The notes: generated by a model not told the origin, from the letters alone. 39,411 nt of DNA from Pseudomonas sp. S31 (GCF_016648105.1 NZ_JACVVE010000048.1:1-39411); one strand, 5' to 3'; counted from the first letter of the stretch, positions 1 to 8,922 are shown. Program-made: numbers and translations.

Positions 1-48
<48 letters not shown>

Positions 49-54
49 AATCAG

Positions 55-90
55 AAAACGCCATCTCTTACGAGGTGGCGTTTTTTTTGC
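55..90 (+). terminator. Rho-independent terminator of the tRNA-Gly unit
   Basis: A 10-bp stem (58-67 with 72-81, one G-U pair) with a 4-base loop is followed by a run of eight T. It lies immediately after the tRNA CCA end. The A run on the 5' side also gives it some capacity on the minus strand, where the next gene ends at 149. Confidence 0.88.
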
Positions 91-148
91 CTGTCTCCAG
101 GGGGCGCTCGATGCTGCGATGGTGTCATCGCAGCGTACGGGCATTGCG

Positions 149-562
149 TCAATGCGTGCTGGCAGGGCCTTGTTGCGCGCTCAGCAGCTGCTTTTCCAGG
201 TTCCAGTCGAACGGCTCGCCATTCTGCTCGGCCTCGTAGCGGCGTTCCTCCAACTGTTGGTACAGCTCGAGTTCTTCATCGGGCATGAAGTGCAGGCAGT
301 CGCCAGCGAAGAACCACAGCAGGTCGCGTGGCACCAGGTGGGCGATCTGCGGGTAGCGCTGGATCACCTGGCAGATCAGGTCCTGGCCCAGGTACTGGCT
401 TTCCAGTGGGTCCTGTGGCAGGAGGGTGAGCAGTTCGTCGAAGCGCTCGAGGAACAGGGCGTGGCTTTCCTCCGGTACCTGTTCGGCTTCACCCAGTGCC
501 ACCAGGATGGTGCGCAGATGGTTCAGCAGTTGCAGGTGGTATTCCAGGTGGGGGTTGGCCAT
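149..562 (-). CDS. PA2817-family protein (unknown function)
   Basis: A 137-residue acidic, mostly helical soluble protein that I recognise as the family named after P. aeruginosa PA2817; no biochemical function is known to me. I chose the ATG at 562 (MANPHLEYHL...) over the longer frame to 640 because GAGGA stands just upstream and the extra 26 residues look like untranslated leader. Leu/Glu-rich helices fill the chain; no signal peptide or membrane segment is seen. It lies 92 bp downstream of fadE on the same strand, as its homologue does in P. aeruginosa (PA2815 = fadE). The shared neighbourhood suggests but does not show a link to fatty-acid oxidation. Confidence 0.8.
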   Translation of the reverse strand: MANPHLEYHLQLLNHLRTILVALGEAEQVPEESHALFLERFDELLTLLPQDPLESQYLGQDLICQVIQRYPQIAHLVPRDLLWFFAGDCLHFMPDEELELYQQLEERRYEAEQNGEPFDWNLEKQLLSAQQGPASTH

Positions 563-630
563 GGTGGCGGTCCTCGGGGTGGTTGAAACGGGGGCGGAGT
601 ATACGCCGGTTGGGGCGAGGTAGGGGAAGG

Positions 631-649
631 AGGGCCGCAAAGCGGCCCT
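631..649 (-). terminator. Hairpin after fadE, possible weak terminator
   Basis: A perfect 8-bp GC-rich stem (agggccgc / gcggccct) with an AAA loop lies 6 bases past the fadE stop on the minus strand. The sequence after it on that strand is C/T-rich rather than a clean T run, so it may attenuate fadE read-through into the PA2817-family gene rather than stop it. Confidence 0.45.
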
Positions 650-654
650 TTGGC

Positions 655-3102
655 TCAGCGCACTTTGCCCTGTTCTGGCAGCAACTGCTCCTTGTCGAAC
701 GCATCCACATCGATCACCGTCCGTCGTGCCGCCTCGGCTGCCTGCAAGCGTTGCCCGTCAGCCACCTGCAGCACACCCGCCTCGATCGCCGCGTCGATGG
801 CCGACTGGCCAGGCGTCGGCTTCACCCGGCCTTCCTTGAGCGCCTGGTGCAGTGCCTTGTGCAGCGGTACCGCTTCGTCCAACAGGTCGCTGGCGCGTTG
901 CAGGGCTGCCACCGGGTCGCCCTCGGCCTGGGGGCGGAAGCAGCCGGCGAGCAATTCCTCGAGGGCTGGGTCGCCTTTGTGGCGACCGATCAACTCAGCC
1001 ACCTCTGCATCCAGTTCGTCGCTCGGCCCGGTGTTTCGACGGCCGAAGGGGAATACCAGCACGCGCAGGGCGCAACCGACGAAGCGGTTGGGGAAGTTGT
1101 CGAGCAAGCGGTCCAGGGCGTTTTCCGCCTGGCCGAGGCTTTCTTCCATCGCCCAACGCAGCAGCGGGCGCATGTGCTCCGGCGAACCCAGGTCGTGATA
1201 GCGCTTGAGGGCGGCGCTGGAGAGGTACAGGTAGCTCAACACGTCACCCAGCCGCGCACTGAGGCGTTCGCGGCGCTTGAGCGCGCCGCCGAGCAGCATC
1301 ATCGACAGGTCGGCCAGCATGGCGAACGCGGCGGCCTGGCGGTTCAGCGCATGGAAGTACCCCTGGCTCAGGGCATCGCCGGGTACCTTCTCCAGGCGGC
1401 CCAGGCCGATGCCGTGGATGAACGTGCTGGCGGCATTGCCGGCAGCGAACATGATGTGCTTCATGAGCAGGTCGTCGAATTCGCGCAGTGCCTGGTCGTG
1501 GTCCTGACGGCCAGCCAGGGCCATTTCCCTGAGCACGAACGGATGGCAACGGATCGCGCCCTGGCCGAAGATCATCAGGTTGCGCGAGAGGATGTTGGCG
1601 CCCTCGACGGTGATGAAGATCGGCGCCCCTTGCCAGTTGCGGCCCAGGTAGTTGTTGGGGCCCATGATGATGCCCTTGCCGCCGTGCACGTCCATGGCGT
1701 GCTGGATGCATTCGCGGCCACGCTCGGTGAGGTGGTACTTGAGGATCGCCGACAGCACCGAGGGCTTTTCGCCCAGGTCCACGGCCTTGGCGGTGAGCAG
1801 GCGGGCGCTGTCCATCAGCCAGGCGTTGCCGCCGATGCGCGCCAGCGATTCCTGGATGCCCTCGAATGCCGCCAGCGGCACGTTGAACTGTTCGCGGATG
1901 CTGGCGTACTGGCCGGTGACCAGGCTGGTGTACTTGGCCGCGCCGGTACCGACCGCCGGCAGGGAGATCGAGCGGCCCACCGACAGGCAGTTCATCAGCA
2001 TCATCCAGCCCTTGCCGAGCATGGCCTGGCCGCCGATCAGGAAGCTCAGCGGCACGAACACGTCCTTGCCGCTGTTGGGGCCGTTCATGAAGGCCGCGCC
2101 CAGCGGCAGGTGGCGCTTGCCGATCTCGACGCCGGGGGTGTCGGTGGGGATCAGCGCCAGGCTGATGCCCAGTTCTTCCTGCTCGCCCAGCAGGTGCTCG
2201 GGGTCATAGGCCTTGAACGCCAGGCCCAGCAGGGTGGCCACCGGGCCCAGGGTGATGTAGCGCTTCTCCCAGTTCAGGCGCAGGCCGATGACCTCTTCAC
2301 CCTGCCACTGGCCTTTGCAGATGACCCCGGTATCGGGCATGGCGCCGGCGTCGGAGCCGGCCAGGGGGCCGGTGAGGGCGAAGCAGGGGATCTCTTCGCC
2401 CCGGGCCAGCCGCGGCAGGTAGTGGTTGCGTTGCTCGTCGGTGCCGTAGTGCAGCAGCAGCTCGGCGGGCCCCAGAGAGTTGGGCACCATCACCGTGGAG
2501 GCGAGATCGCCGCTGCGGGTGGCCAGCTTCATGGCGACCTGCGAGTGGGCATAGGCACTGAAGCCCTTACCGCCATATTCCTTGGGGATGATCAGGGCAA
2601 AAAAACCATTCGACTTGATGTGCGCCCAGGCTTCGGGCGGCAGGTCGAGATCCTGGCCGATCTGCCAGTCGCTGACCATGGCGCAGAGTTCTTCGGTCGG
2701 GCCATCGATGAAGGCCTGTTCTTCTTCGCTGAGCTTCGGTGCCGGGTAGGCCAGCAGGGTGTGCCAGTCCGGGCGACCGCTGAACAGCTCGCCGTCCCAC
2801 CACACGGTGCCGGCATCGATGGCTTCGCGCTCGGTCTGCGACATTGGCGGCAGAGTGCGCTGGAACCACTTGAACACCGGTGCGCTGAACACCTTCTGCC
2901 GCCATTGCGGCAGGGCCACCAGGGCGATCTTGAGAGCCAGCACCAGCCACAGCAGGGTCAGCAGCCAACCGGGGGCGCTGCTGAAAATGCCCATCAGCAG
3001 CACATAGGCCGCGAGGATGCCCAGTATCTGCAAGGGCGCCAGGCGCCGGTGCGTGAGGTACGCCGCGCCGATCACCAGCACTACCAACCACAACAGCAAC
3101 AT
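655..3102 (-). CDS. fadE: Acyl-CoA dehydrogenase FadE
   Basis: FAD-dependent acyl-CoA dehydrogenase that catalyses the first step of fatty-acid beta-oxidation. The 815 residues match the unusually long FadE class (E. coli FadE, 814). Residues 1-65 hold two hydrophobic segments (LLLWLVVLVIG; a second around 25-62), which fits membrane association. The dehydrogenase core follows (IPKEYGGKGFS, FALTGPLAGSDA, DVHGGKGIIMGPNNYLG). Glu500 in the TVEGANIL motif aligns with the catalytic Glu of the family's YEG motif. A C-terminal extension of about 250 residues completes the FadE architecture. GGAGG stands 7 bases before the ATG. It is followed by the PA2817-family gene and is divergent from the GST gene across a REP pair. 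Confidence 0.96.
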   Translation of the reverse strand: MLLLWLVVLVIGAAYLTHRRLAPLQILGILAAYVLLMGIFSSAPGWLLTLLWLVLALKIALVALPQWRQKVFSAPVFKWFQRTLPPMSQTEREAIDAGTVWWDGELFSGRPDWHTLLAYPAPKLSEEEQAFIDGPTEELCAMVSDWQIGQDLDLPPEAWAHIKSNGFFALIIPKEYGGKGFSAYAHSQVAMKLATRSGDLASTVMVPNSLGPAELLLHYGTDEQRNHYLPRLARGEEIPCFALTGPLAGSDAGAMPDTGVICKGQWQGEEVIGLRLNWEKRYITLGPVATLLGLAFKAYDPEHLLGEQEELGISLALIPTDTPGVEIGKRHLPLGAAFMNGPNSGKDVFVPLSFLIGGQAMLGKGWMMLMNCLSVGRSISLPAVGTGAAKYTSLVTGQYASIREQFNVPLAAFEGIQESLARIGGNAWLMDSARLLTAKAVDLGEKPSVLSAILKYHLTERGRECIQHAMDVHGGKGIIMGPNNYLGRNWQGAPIFITVEGANILSRNLMIFGQGAIRCHPFVLREMALAGRQDHDQALREFDDLLMKHIMFAAGNAASTFIHGIGLGRLEKVPGDALSQGYFHALNRQAAAFAMLADLSMMLLGGALKRRERLSARLGDVLSYLYLSSAALKRYHDLGSPEHMRPLLRWAMEESLGQAENALDRLLDNFPNRFVGCALRVLVFPFGRRNTGPSDELDAEVAELIGRHKGDPALEELLAGCFRPQAEGDPVAALQRASDLLDEAVPLHKALHQALKEGRVKPTPGQSAIDAAIEAGVLQVADGQRLQAAEAARRTVIDVDAFDKEQLLPEQGKVR

Positions 3103-3221
3103 ATTCGATCCTCCATGGAGCCTAGGGCTTGAGCCGTCGTACAGAGCTTAGACGCAACGCTGCGAACGGCAGGGTCTGAACAGTGACAGGGTGTGGCGGT
3201 GGGAGTTTCAGGGCATCGTTT

Positions 3222-3331
3222 GCCTGTGTCGGCCTCTTCGCGGGTAAACCCGCTCCTACAGGGGTATCACCGCCCCCAGGTCCAGCTCGATCGTGTAGGA
3301 GCGGGTTCACCCGCGAAGAGGCCGGTACAGG
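3222..3331. repeat. REP pair 1 (P. putida-type palindromes, inverted)
   Basis: Two copies of the REP sequence, ggcctcttcgcgggtaaacc... at 3231-3260 and its inverse at 3294-3323, are separated by 33 bases between fadE and the GST gene. Flanking cctgtg.cgg / ccg.tacagg bases extend the pairing. Each unit is also an imperfect hairpin (gcgggtaaacccgc). Such REP pairs are a hallmark of P. putida-group intergenic DNA. They can stabilise mRNA 3' ends and are moved by RAYT transposases; none is encoded here. Confidence 0.92.
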
Positions 3332-3386
3332 CGACAAAACTCTGGAGTAGACTGTGCCACCCTCCGCATTTCATAAGGACGTCGCC

Positions 3387-4010
3387 ATGCTGAAAATCTG
3401 GGGCCGCAAGAATTCGAGCAACGTACGCAAGGCTCTGTGGATCGCCCACGAACTGGGCCTGGAATTCGAATCGATCGACGCCGGTGGCGCCTTCGGTGTG
3501 GTCGACGAGCCGCACTACCGCTCGCGCAATCCCAACGGCCTGGTGCCGATGCTCGAGGACGGTGACCTGACCCTGTGGGAATCCAACACCATCGTCCGCT
3601 ACCTGTGTGCCGAATATGGCGCGGAGCAGGGCTGGTACCTCGACGACCCACGCCAGCGCGCCCTGGCCGACAAATGGATGGACTGGACCACCTCTTCTTT
3701 CGCCGCGCCGTTCCGCCCGCTGTTCTGGGGCTTGCTGCGCACCCCGGAAGACCAGCGTGACTGGGTGGCGATCAACGCTGCGCACAAGCAGTGCTTGCAA
3801 CTGCTGGCCATCGCCGACGAAACCCTGGCCAAACAGCCGTATCTTTCCGGTGACCAGATCGGCATGGGCGACATCCCATTGGGCAGCTTCATCTATGCCT
3901 GGTTCGAGATGCCCATCGAGCGCCCGGCGATGCATCATCTGGAAGCCTGGTACGAACGCCTCAAGGCGCGTCCGGCGTACCAGGCGGCGGTGATGACCGC
4001 GCTGACCTGA
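3387..4010 (+). CDS. Glutathione S-transferase family protein
   Basis: A 207-residue cytosolic GST. The N-terminal thioredoxin-like domain (about 1-78) starts MLKIWGRKNSSNVRK, where the Ser pair after the first strand is the usual place for the glutathione-activating residue. It contains the cis-Pro motif NGLVPMLED and the glutathione-binding ESNTI turn. An all-helical C-terminal domain follows (about 90-205), with the N-capping motif IGMGDIPLG. I chose the ATG at 3387 because AAGGA lies 7 bases before it; an upstream ATG at 3354 has no such site. Substrate cannot be inferred. It stands alone in orientation after the REP pair, 144 bp before the ABC genes. Confidence 0.88.
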   Translation: MLKIWGRKNSSNVRKALWIAHELGLEFESIDAGGAFGVVDEPHYRSRNPNGLVPMLEDGDLTLWESNTIVRYLCAEYGAEQGWYLDDPRQRALADKWMDWTTSSFAAPFRPLFWGLLRTPEDQRDWVAINAAHKQCLQLLAIADETLAKQPYLSGDQIGMGDIPLGSFIYAWFEMPIERPAMHHLEAWYERLKARPAYQAAVMTALT

Positions 4011-4023
4011 TCGAACACCCCGG

Positions 4024-4048
4024 CTATTTCGATAGTCACTATCAATAG
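4024..4048. promoter_or_regulatory. Imperfect palindrome upstream of the ABC exporter
   Basis: The element reads ctatt-tc-gatag-tca-ctatc-aatag: two 5-bp arms on each side around a 3-base centre, with a 2-base bulge. It is AT-rich within GC-rich DNA, 107 bp before the ATPase start, and it is too AT-rich and lacks a T run to be a good terminator for the GST gene. An operator is possible, but I do not recognise the regulator. Confidence 0.35.
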
Positions 4049-4154
4049 ACGTGACTGTACTTGTGCGGCCAGGGCTTGCACCATGGCCGTACTCACTGCG
4101 CCAGTGACCCGATCTGGCGTGTCCCGCACCCTTTCCCTCGGTAAGTGACCCGCT

Positions 4155-5087
4155 ATGAGTTCCGCCCTGTCCATTCGACAGCTGACCAAGACCTACGGCA
4201 ACGGCTTCCAGGCCCTCAAGGGCATCGACCTGGACGTCGCCGAAGGCGACTTCTTCGCCTTGCTCGGCCCCAACGGCGCCGGCAAGTCCACCACCATCGG
4301 CATCCTCTCGACCCTGGTCAACAAGACCAGCGGCACGGTCAACGTGTTCGGCCATGACCTCGACCGCGAGCCCGCCGCGCTCAAGCGCTGCTTGGGCGTG
4401 GTGCCGCAGGAGTTCAACTTCAACCAGTTCGAGAAGTGCTTCGACATCGTCGTGACCCAGGCCGGCTACTACGGCATCCCGCCCAAGGTGGCCAAGGCTC
4501 GCGCCGAGCAGTACCTGACCCAGCTGGGCCTGTGGGACAAGCGCGACGTGCCGTCGCGTTCGTTGTCCGGTGGCATGAAGCGCCGTCTGATGATCGCCCG
4601 CGCGCTGATTCACGAGCCGCGTCTGCTGATCCTCGACGAGCCGACCGCCGGAGTGGACATCGAGCTGCGCCGTTCGATGTGGAGCTTCCTCACCGAGCTC
4701 AACCAGAAGGGCATCACCATCATCCTCACCACCCACTACCTCGAGGAAGCCGAACAGCTGTGCCGCAACATCGGCATCATCGACCACGGCACCATCGTCG
4801 AGAACACCAGCATGCGCCAACTGCTGGGCAAGCTGCATGTCGAGACCTTCGTCCTCGACCTCAAGCACGACCTGCCCGCCGCGCCGGTGCTGCAGGGCTA
4901 CCCGTGCCGGTTGATCAACCCGCACAGCCTGGAAGTGCAGGTGGACAAGGACATCGGCATCACCGCGCTGTTCGGCCAGCTGGCCCTGCAGAACATCGAG
5001 GTGCAAAGCCTGCGCAACAAGACCAACCGACTCGAGGAGCTGTTCGTGTCCCTGGTGGAAAAAAACCTGTCGAAGGTGGCCGTATGA
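4155..5087 (+). CDS. ABC-2 type exporter, ATP-binding subunit (YadG-like)
   Basis: A 310-residue ATPase subunit of an ABC exporter. It has Walker A GPNGAGKST at 38-46, Q-loop VVPQE near 90, signature LSGGMKRR at about 138, Walker B LLILDEP at 157-163 and switch His in TTHYLEEAEQ. A C-terminal extension of about 90 residues ends in the LEELFVSLV motif typical of this DrrA/NatA/YadG branch. It overlaps the permease gene by ATGA, so the two are co-translated. The substrate is not readable from sequence; E. coli yadGH is the nearest named pair. Confidence 0.9.
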   Translation: MSSALSIRQLTKTYGNGFQALKGIDLDVAEGDFFALLGPNGAGKSTTIGILSTLVNKTSGTVNVFGHDLDREPAALKRCLGVVPQEFNFNQFEKCFDIVVTQAGYYGIPPKVAKARAEQYLTQLGLWDKRDVPSRSLSGGMKRRLMIARALIHEPRLLILDEPTAGVDIELRRSMWSFLTELNQKGITIILTTHYLEEAEQLCRNIGIIDHGTIVENTSMRQLLGKLHVETFVLDLKHDLPAAPVLQGYPCRLINPHSLEVQVDKDIGITALFGQLALQNIEVQSLRNKTNRLEELFVSLVEKNLSKVAV

Positions 5088-5863
5088 GTGTGGAACTGCG
5101 CACCAACTGGGTCGCCCTGAACACCATCGTCTACCGCGAAGTGCGGCGCTTCCTGCGCATCTGGCCGCAGACCCTGCTGCCGCCGGCGATCACCATGGTC
5201 CTGTACTTCGTCATCTTCGGTAACTTGATTGGCCGGCAGATTGGCGACATGGGTGGCTTCACCTACATGGAGTACATCGTGCCGGGGCTGATCATGATGT
5301 CGGTGATCACCAACTCCTACGGCAACGTGGTGTCGAGCTTCTTCGGCAGCAAGTTCCAACGCTCGATCGAAGAATTGATGGTTTCGCCGGTCTCGCCGCA
5401 CACCATCCTCATCGGCTATGTACTGGGCGGCGTGTTGCGCGGCCTGGCGGTGGGCGTGATCGTGACCATCCTGTCGCTGTTCTTCACCCACCTGCAGGTG
5501 CATCACCTGGGGATCACGGTGATCGTGGTGCTGCTGACGGCGACCATCTTCTCGCTGCTGGGCTTCGTCAACGCGGTGTTCGCGCGTAACTTCGACGACA
5601 TCTCGATCATCCCGACCTTCGTGCTCACGCCGCTGACCTACCTGGGCGGGGTGTTCTACTCGATCAACCTGCTGCCGCCGTTCTGGCAGGCGGTGTCGTT
5701 GGCCAACCCGGTGCTGCACATGGTCAACTCGTTCCGCTACGGCATCCTAGGGGTGTCGGATATCAGCATCGGCACGGCGATCACCTTCATGCTGGTGGCC
5801 ACCGCGGTGCTCTACCTGCTGTGCGTCCGCCTGCTGGTCAGCGGCCGCGGCATGCGCGCCTGA
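5084..5863 (+). CDS. ABC-2 type exporter, permease subunit (YadH-like)
   Basis: A 259-residue inner-membrane protein with about six hydrophobic segments, beginning with a cytoplasmic coupling helix (NTIVYREVRRFLRIW) and the first span (LLPPAITMVLYFVIFG). EELMVSPVSPHTILIGY and the late LTPLTYLGGVFYSINLLP are diagnostic of ABC-2 permeases. The start ATG lies inside the end of the ATPase gene (ATGA overlap). Its last 38 codons and stop are overlapped on the opposite strand by the tail of the DUF2062 gene. Confidence 0.92.
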   Translation: MSVELRTNWVALNTIVYREVRRFLRIWPQTLLPPAITMVLYFVIFGNLIGRQIGDMGGFTYMEYIVPGLIMMSVITNSYGNVVSSFFGSKFQRSIEELMVSPVSPHTILIGYVLGGVLRGLAVGVIVTILSLFFTHLQVHHLGITVIVVLLTATIFSLLGFVNAVFARNFDDISIIPTFVLTPLTYLGGVFYSINLLPPFWQAVSLANPVLHMVNSFRYGILGVSDISIGTAITFMLVATAVLYLLCVRLLVSGRGMRA

Positions 5864-6379
5864 CACCTTGCACCGGCATTGGCGGCGCCGCCACTGCCGG
5901 CCTACCCACCAGCGCCAGTAGAGCATGGTGGCGAAGTAGCCAAGGACGCCAAGCACCACGCCACACACCACCGAGCCGAGCAGGAAGGGCTGCCACAGCG
6001 TCGACAGCTGGTCGGTGATCCATTGGAAGGTCAGTTCGTCGGGTAGGGTGCGTGGCGGCACCTGCATCAACCAGGCGCCGGTCATGTAGGTGACGAAGAA
6101 AACCGGCGGCATGGTCAGTGGGTTGGTCAGCCATACCAGGCTCACCGCGATCGGCAGGTTACCGCGCACCGGGATGGCCAGCGCGGCGGCCAGCAGCATC
6201 TGCGCCGGCATCGGGATCAGCGCCGCGAACAGGCCTACGCCCATGGCCCGTGCCACCGAGTGGCGGTTCAGGTGCCAGAGGTTCGGGTCATGCAGAAGCC
6301 GGCCGAAGAAGCGCAGGGACTTGTGTTCTCGGATGCTGGTCGGATCCGGCATGTAGCGTTTGAAAAGGCGGCGCGGCAT
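5747..6379 (-). CDS. DUF2062 inner-membrane protein with unusual overlapping tail
   Basis: A 210-residue protein. Residues 1-168 are a normal DUF2062 domain: a basic N-terminus (MPRRLFKRYMPDP), the conserved HDPNLWHLNRHSVARA block, and hydrophobic spans at about 48-70, 79-101 and 133-153. The function of DUF2062 is unknown to me. The ATG at 6379 has GGAG just upstream and the gene is divergent from comEC. Residues 173-210 (His, Gln, Ala, Asp-rich) are an exact in-register antisense reading of the last codons of the ABC permease, giving a convergent overlap of 117 bp. Homologues I recall end near residue 170, so the tail probably arose by loss of the ancestral stop codon. Confidence 0.82.
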   Translation of the reverse strand: MPRRLFKRYMPDPTSIREHKSLRFFGRLLHDPNLWHLNRHSVARAMGVGLFAALIPMPAQMLLAAALAIPVRGNLPIAVSLVWLTNPLTMPPVFFVTYMTGAWLMQVPPRTLPDELTFQWITDQLSTLWQPFLLGSVVCGVVLGVLGYFATMLYWRWWVGRQWRRRQCRCKVSGAHAAAADQQADAQQVEHRGGHQHEGDRRADADIRHP

Positions 6380-6521
6380 GTAGGCTCCCCGAGCGGTATT
6401 GCCGCAGTATGCCTTGATTCAAAGACGCCCTCGTTCAGAGTTTGTGACAATTGTTGAACGAACCCCGCGACCATTTGCGCTATGCCTCAGTAAGCGATTT
6501 CGCTTCTGGAGCTCTACCTCT

Positions 6522-8747
6522 ATGCGCACAGGGATGTTGGCGCTGGCGCTCGGGCTGTTGAGCCTGAGCCTGTTCCCCGAGCTGCCATCGGATGGATGGC
6601 TTTTGCTGTTGTTGTGCAGCGCCTTGGCCTGCCTGGCTACCCGGCTATGGCCGCTGGGCTGCGCAGCATTGGGGCTGTGCTGGGCCTGCTGGTCGGCTCA
6701 ACAGGCCCTGAATGACCGCCTGGTGCCCGCGCTGGAGGGCCGCACCCTATGGCTGGAAGGTCGGGTGATCGGCCTGCCGAGCCGCACTGGCCAGAGCGTG
6801 CGCTTCGAACTGGAGCAGCCTTGGTCGCGCCGCGCCGAACTGCCGCAACGTTTGCAACTGAACTGGTTCGACGGCCCGTCGATCCGCGCCGGGGAGCGCT
6901 GGCGGCTGGCCGTTACCCTGCAGCGCCCGGCCGGGCTGCTCAACCCCCACGGGCCCGACCGCCAGGCCCAGCTGCTGGCGCGGCGCATCGGCGCCACCGG
7001 CACGGTCAAGGCTGGCCAACTGCTCGAGGCCCAGGCGCCGGGGTGGCGCGACGCCTTGCGCCAGCGTCTGCTGGCCGTTGATGCCCAGGGGCGCGAGATG
7101 GCGCTGGTGGCCTTGGTGCTAGGCGACGGTGCCGGCCTGGCCCGCGACGACTGGCAGGTGTTGCAAGCCACCGGCACGGTGCACCTGCTGGTGATTTCCG
7201 GGCAACACATCGGCTTGGTCGCCGGCTTGTTGTACGTCCTGGTGGCCGGCCTGGCGCGCTGGGGCCTTTGGCCGCGTTCGCTGCCCTGGTTGCCCTGTGC
7301 CTGTGCCATGTCGCTGGCGGCGGCCCTGGCCTACGGCTGGCTGGCGGGGTGGGGCGTGCCGGTGCAGCGCGCCTGCCTGATGCTGGCGGTGGTGCTGGCC
7401 TGGCGCCTGCGTTTTCGTCACCTGGGGGCAAGCCAGCCGTTGTTGATGGCGCTGGTCGCCGTGTTGCTGTTCGAACCGCTGGCGCCATTGTTGCCAGGGT
7501 TCTGGTTGTCGTTCGCTGCAGTGGCCACGTTGGTGTTCTGTTTCAGTGGTCGTCTGGGTGGCTGGCGGCCCTGGCAGGCCTGGAGCCGTGCCCAGTGGGT
7601 GATCGCGATCGGGCTGCTGCCGGTGTTGCTGGTCACGGGCCTGCCGGTCAGCCTCAGTGCTCCGCTGGTCAACCTGGTGGCGGTGCCTTGGATCAGTCTC
7701 GCGGTGTTGCCGCTGGCGCTGCTGGGCACCGTGCTGCTGCCCCTGGGGGCGGTTGGCGAGGGCTTGCTGTGGTTGGCCGGGAGCCTGTTGCACCTGTTGT
7801 TCGAAGGGCTCGCGGTGGTGGCTGCCTGGCGCCCGGCCTGGGTGCCGCCGGCCTTGCCGTTGTGGGCGTGGCTCCTGGTAGGCCTGGGCGCGGTGTTGCT
7901 GTTGCTGCCGCGTGGTGTGCCGTTGCGCGGGCTCGGCGGGATCCTGCTGCTGGCGCTTTGGGTGCCCAGGGATAGCGTACCGCTCGGGCAGATAGAGGTC
8001 TGGCAGCTGGATGTCGGCCAGGGGCTGGCGGTGCTGCTGCGCACCCGCAACCACAGCCTGCTCTACGATGCCGGACCGGTGCGCGGCGACACCGACCTGG
8101 GCGAGCGGGTGGTGCTGCCGACCTTGCGCAAGCTGGGGCTCAGGCAGCTGGACGTCATGCTGATCAGCCATGCCCACGCGGACCATGCAGGTGGTGCGCA
8201 GGCCGTTGCGCGGGGGCTGCCGGTGGGCCGTGTGCTCAGTGGCGAAGCTGAGGCCTTACCTGGCGCACTGGGCGCTCAGGCGTGTGCCAATGACCAGCGC
8301 TGGGAGTGGGACGGTGTGTATTTCTCGTTGTGGCGCTGGCCTGAAGGGCAGGGCAGCAACGACCGCTCCTGCGTGCTGCTGGTCGAGGCGCAGGGCGAGC
8401 GCCTGCTGCTGGCCGGGGATATGGAGGCCGGAGCCGAGCAGGCCTGGATGGCGGCGGCCGAGACGACCGAAATCGACTGGCTGCAATCCCCGCATCATGG
8501 CAGCCGCACATCTTCCACCGAGGCCTTCATCCGCGCCACGGCGCCGCATGGGGTGTTGATTTCGCGGGGGCGCAACAACGGCTTCGGGCACCCGCATGCG
8601 CAGGTCATCGAGCGTTATCGGCGGCATGGCTTGAGGGTGCATGACACGGCGGTGGAGGGGGCGTTGCGGCTGGTGTTGGGGAGCCATGGAAAGGTCGAGG
8701 GTGTAGGTCGGCAGCGCCGATACTGGCGTAATGAAAGTGGTGGCTGA
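6522..8747 (+). CDS. comEC: ComEC/Rec2-type DNA uptake channel
   Basis: A 741-residue inner-membrane protein for transport of single-stranded DNA in natural transformation. The order is two N-terminal hydrophobic spans, an OB-like soluble region, the polytopic Competence domain (with LLVISGQHIGLVAG near residue 225), and a C-terminal metallo-beta-lactamase-like domain whose metal motif is SHAHADHAGG. QSPHHGSRTSS and LISRGRNN complete the fold. I chose the ATG at 6522 because the frame upstream to 6399 is leader-like and TGGAG lies 10 bases before it. The stop codon lies inside the arm of the REP palindrome at 8739. Whether the strain is competent cannot be told. Confidence 0.9.
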   Translation: MRTGMLALALGLLSLSLFPELPSDGWLLLLLCSALACLATRLWPLGCAALGLCWACWSAQQALNDRLVPALEGRTLWLEGRVIGLPSRTGQSVRFELEQPWSRRAELPQRLQLNWFDGPSIRAGERWRLAVTLQRPAGLLNPHGPDRQAQLLARRIGATGTVKAGQLLEAQAPGWRDALRQRLLAVDAQGREMALVALVLGDGAGLARDDWQVLQATGTVHLLVISGQHIGLVAGLLYVLVAGLARWGLWPRSLPWLPCACAMSLAAALAYGWLAGWGVPVQRACLMLAVVLAWRLRFRHLGASQPLLMALVAVLLFEPLAPLLPGFWLSFAAVATLVFCFSGRLGGWRPWQAWSRAQWVIAIGLLPVLLVTGLPVSLSAPLVNLVAVPWISLAVLPLALLGTVLLPLGAVGEGLLWLAGSLLHLLFEGLAVVAAWRPAWVPPALPLWAWLLVGLGAVLLLLPRGVPLRGLGGILLLALWVPRDSVPLGQIEVWQLDVGQGLAVLLRTRNHSLLYDAGPVRGDTDLGERVVLPTLRKLGLRQLDVMLISHAHADHAGGAQAVARGLPVGRVLSGEAEALPGALGAQACANDQRWEWDGVYFSLWRWPEGQGSNDRSCVLLVEAQGERLLLAGDMEAGAEQAWMAAAETTEIDWLQSPHHGSRTSSTEAFIRATAPHGVLISRGRNNGFGHPHAQVIERYRRHGLRVHDTAVEGALRLVLGSHGKVEGVGRQRRYWRNESGG

Positions 8748-8838
8748 CAGGGCCCTTTCGCGGGTAAACCCGCTCCTACAGGGCCTGCGCGACGGCTGTA
8801 GGAGCGGGTTTACCCGCGAAAGGGCCCTGTCAGCCACC
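8739..8838. repeat. REP pair 2, 43-bp perfect inverted repeat
   Basis: Arms 8739-8781 and 8796-8838 are exact reverse complements over 43 bases, around a 14-base centre. Each arm holds one REP unit (cgcgggtaaacccgctcctaca) plus flanking ggtggctgacagggccctt. The left arm includes the comEC stop codon (8745-8747). Transcribed, it would form a very stable 3' hairpin for comEC mRNA without a T run. Confidence 0.95.
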
Positions 8839-8922
8839 GAGAGCTAATTCCCTGACCTCCGGCAGATGAGCCCCCCGCGCGCCTATGTTAGAGTGTCGGC
8901 CTTTTTCAGAGGGGCGCTTACT

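Noticed and set aside
496..3132. 878-codon open frame on plus, opposite fadE
   Set aside because: It lies in exact codon register with fadE, so a stop would need TTA, CTA or TCA codons in fadE, which are rare at this GC content. The product is Gln/His/Ala-rich and not protein-like.
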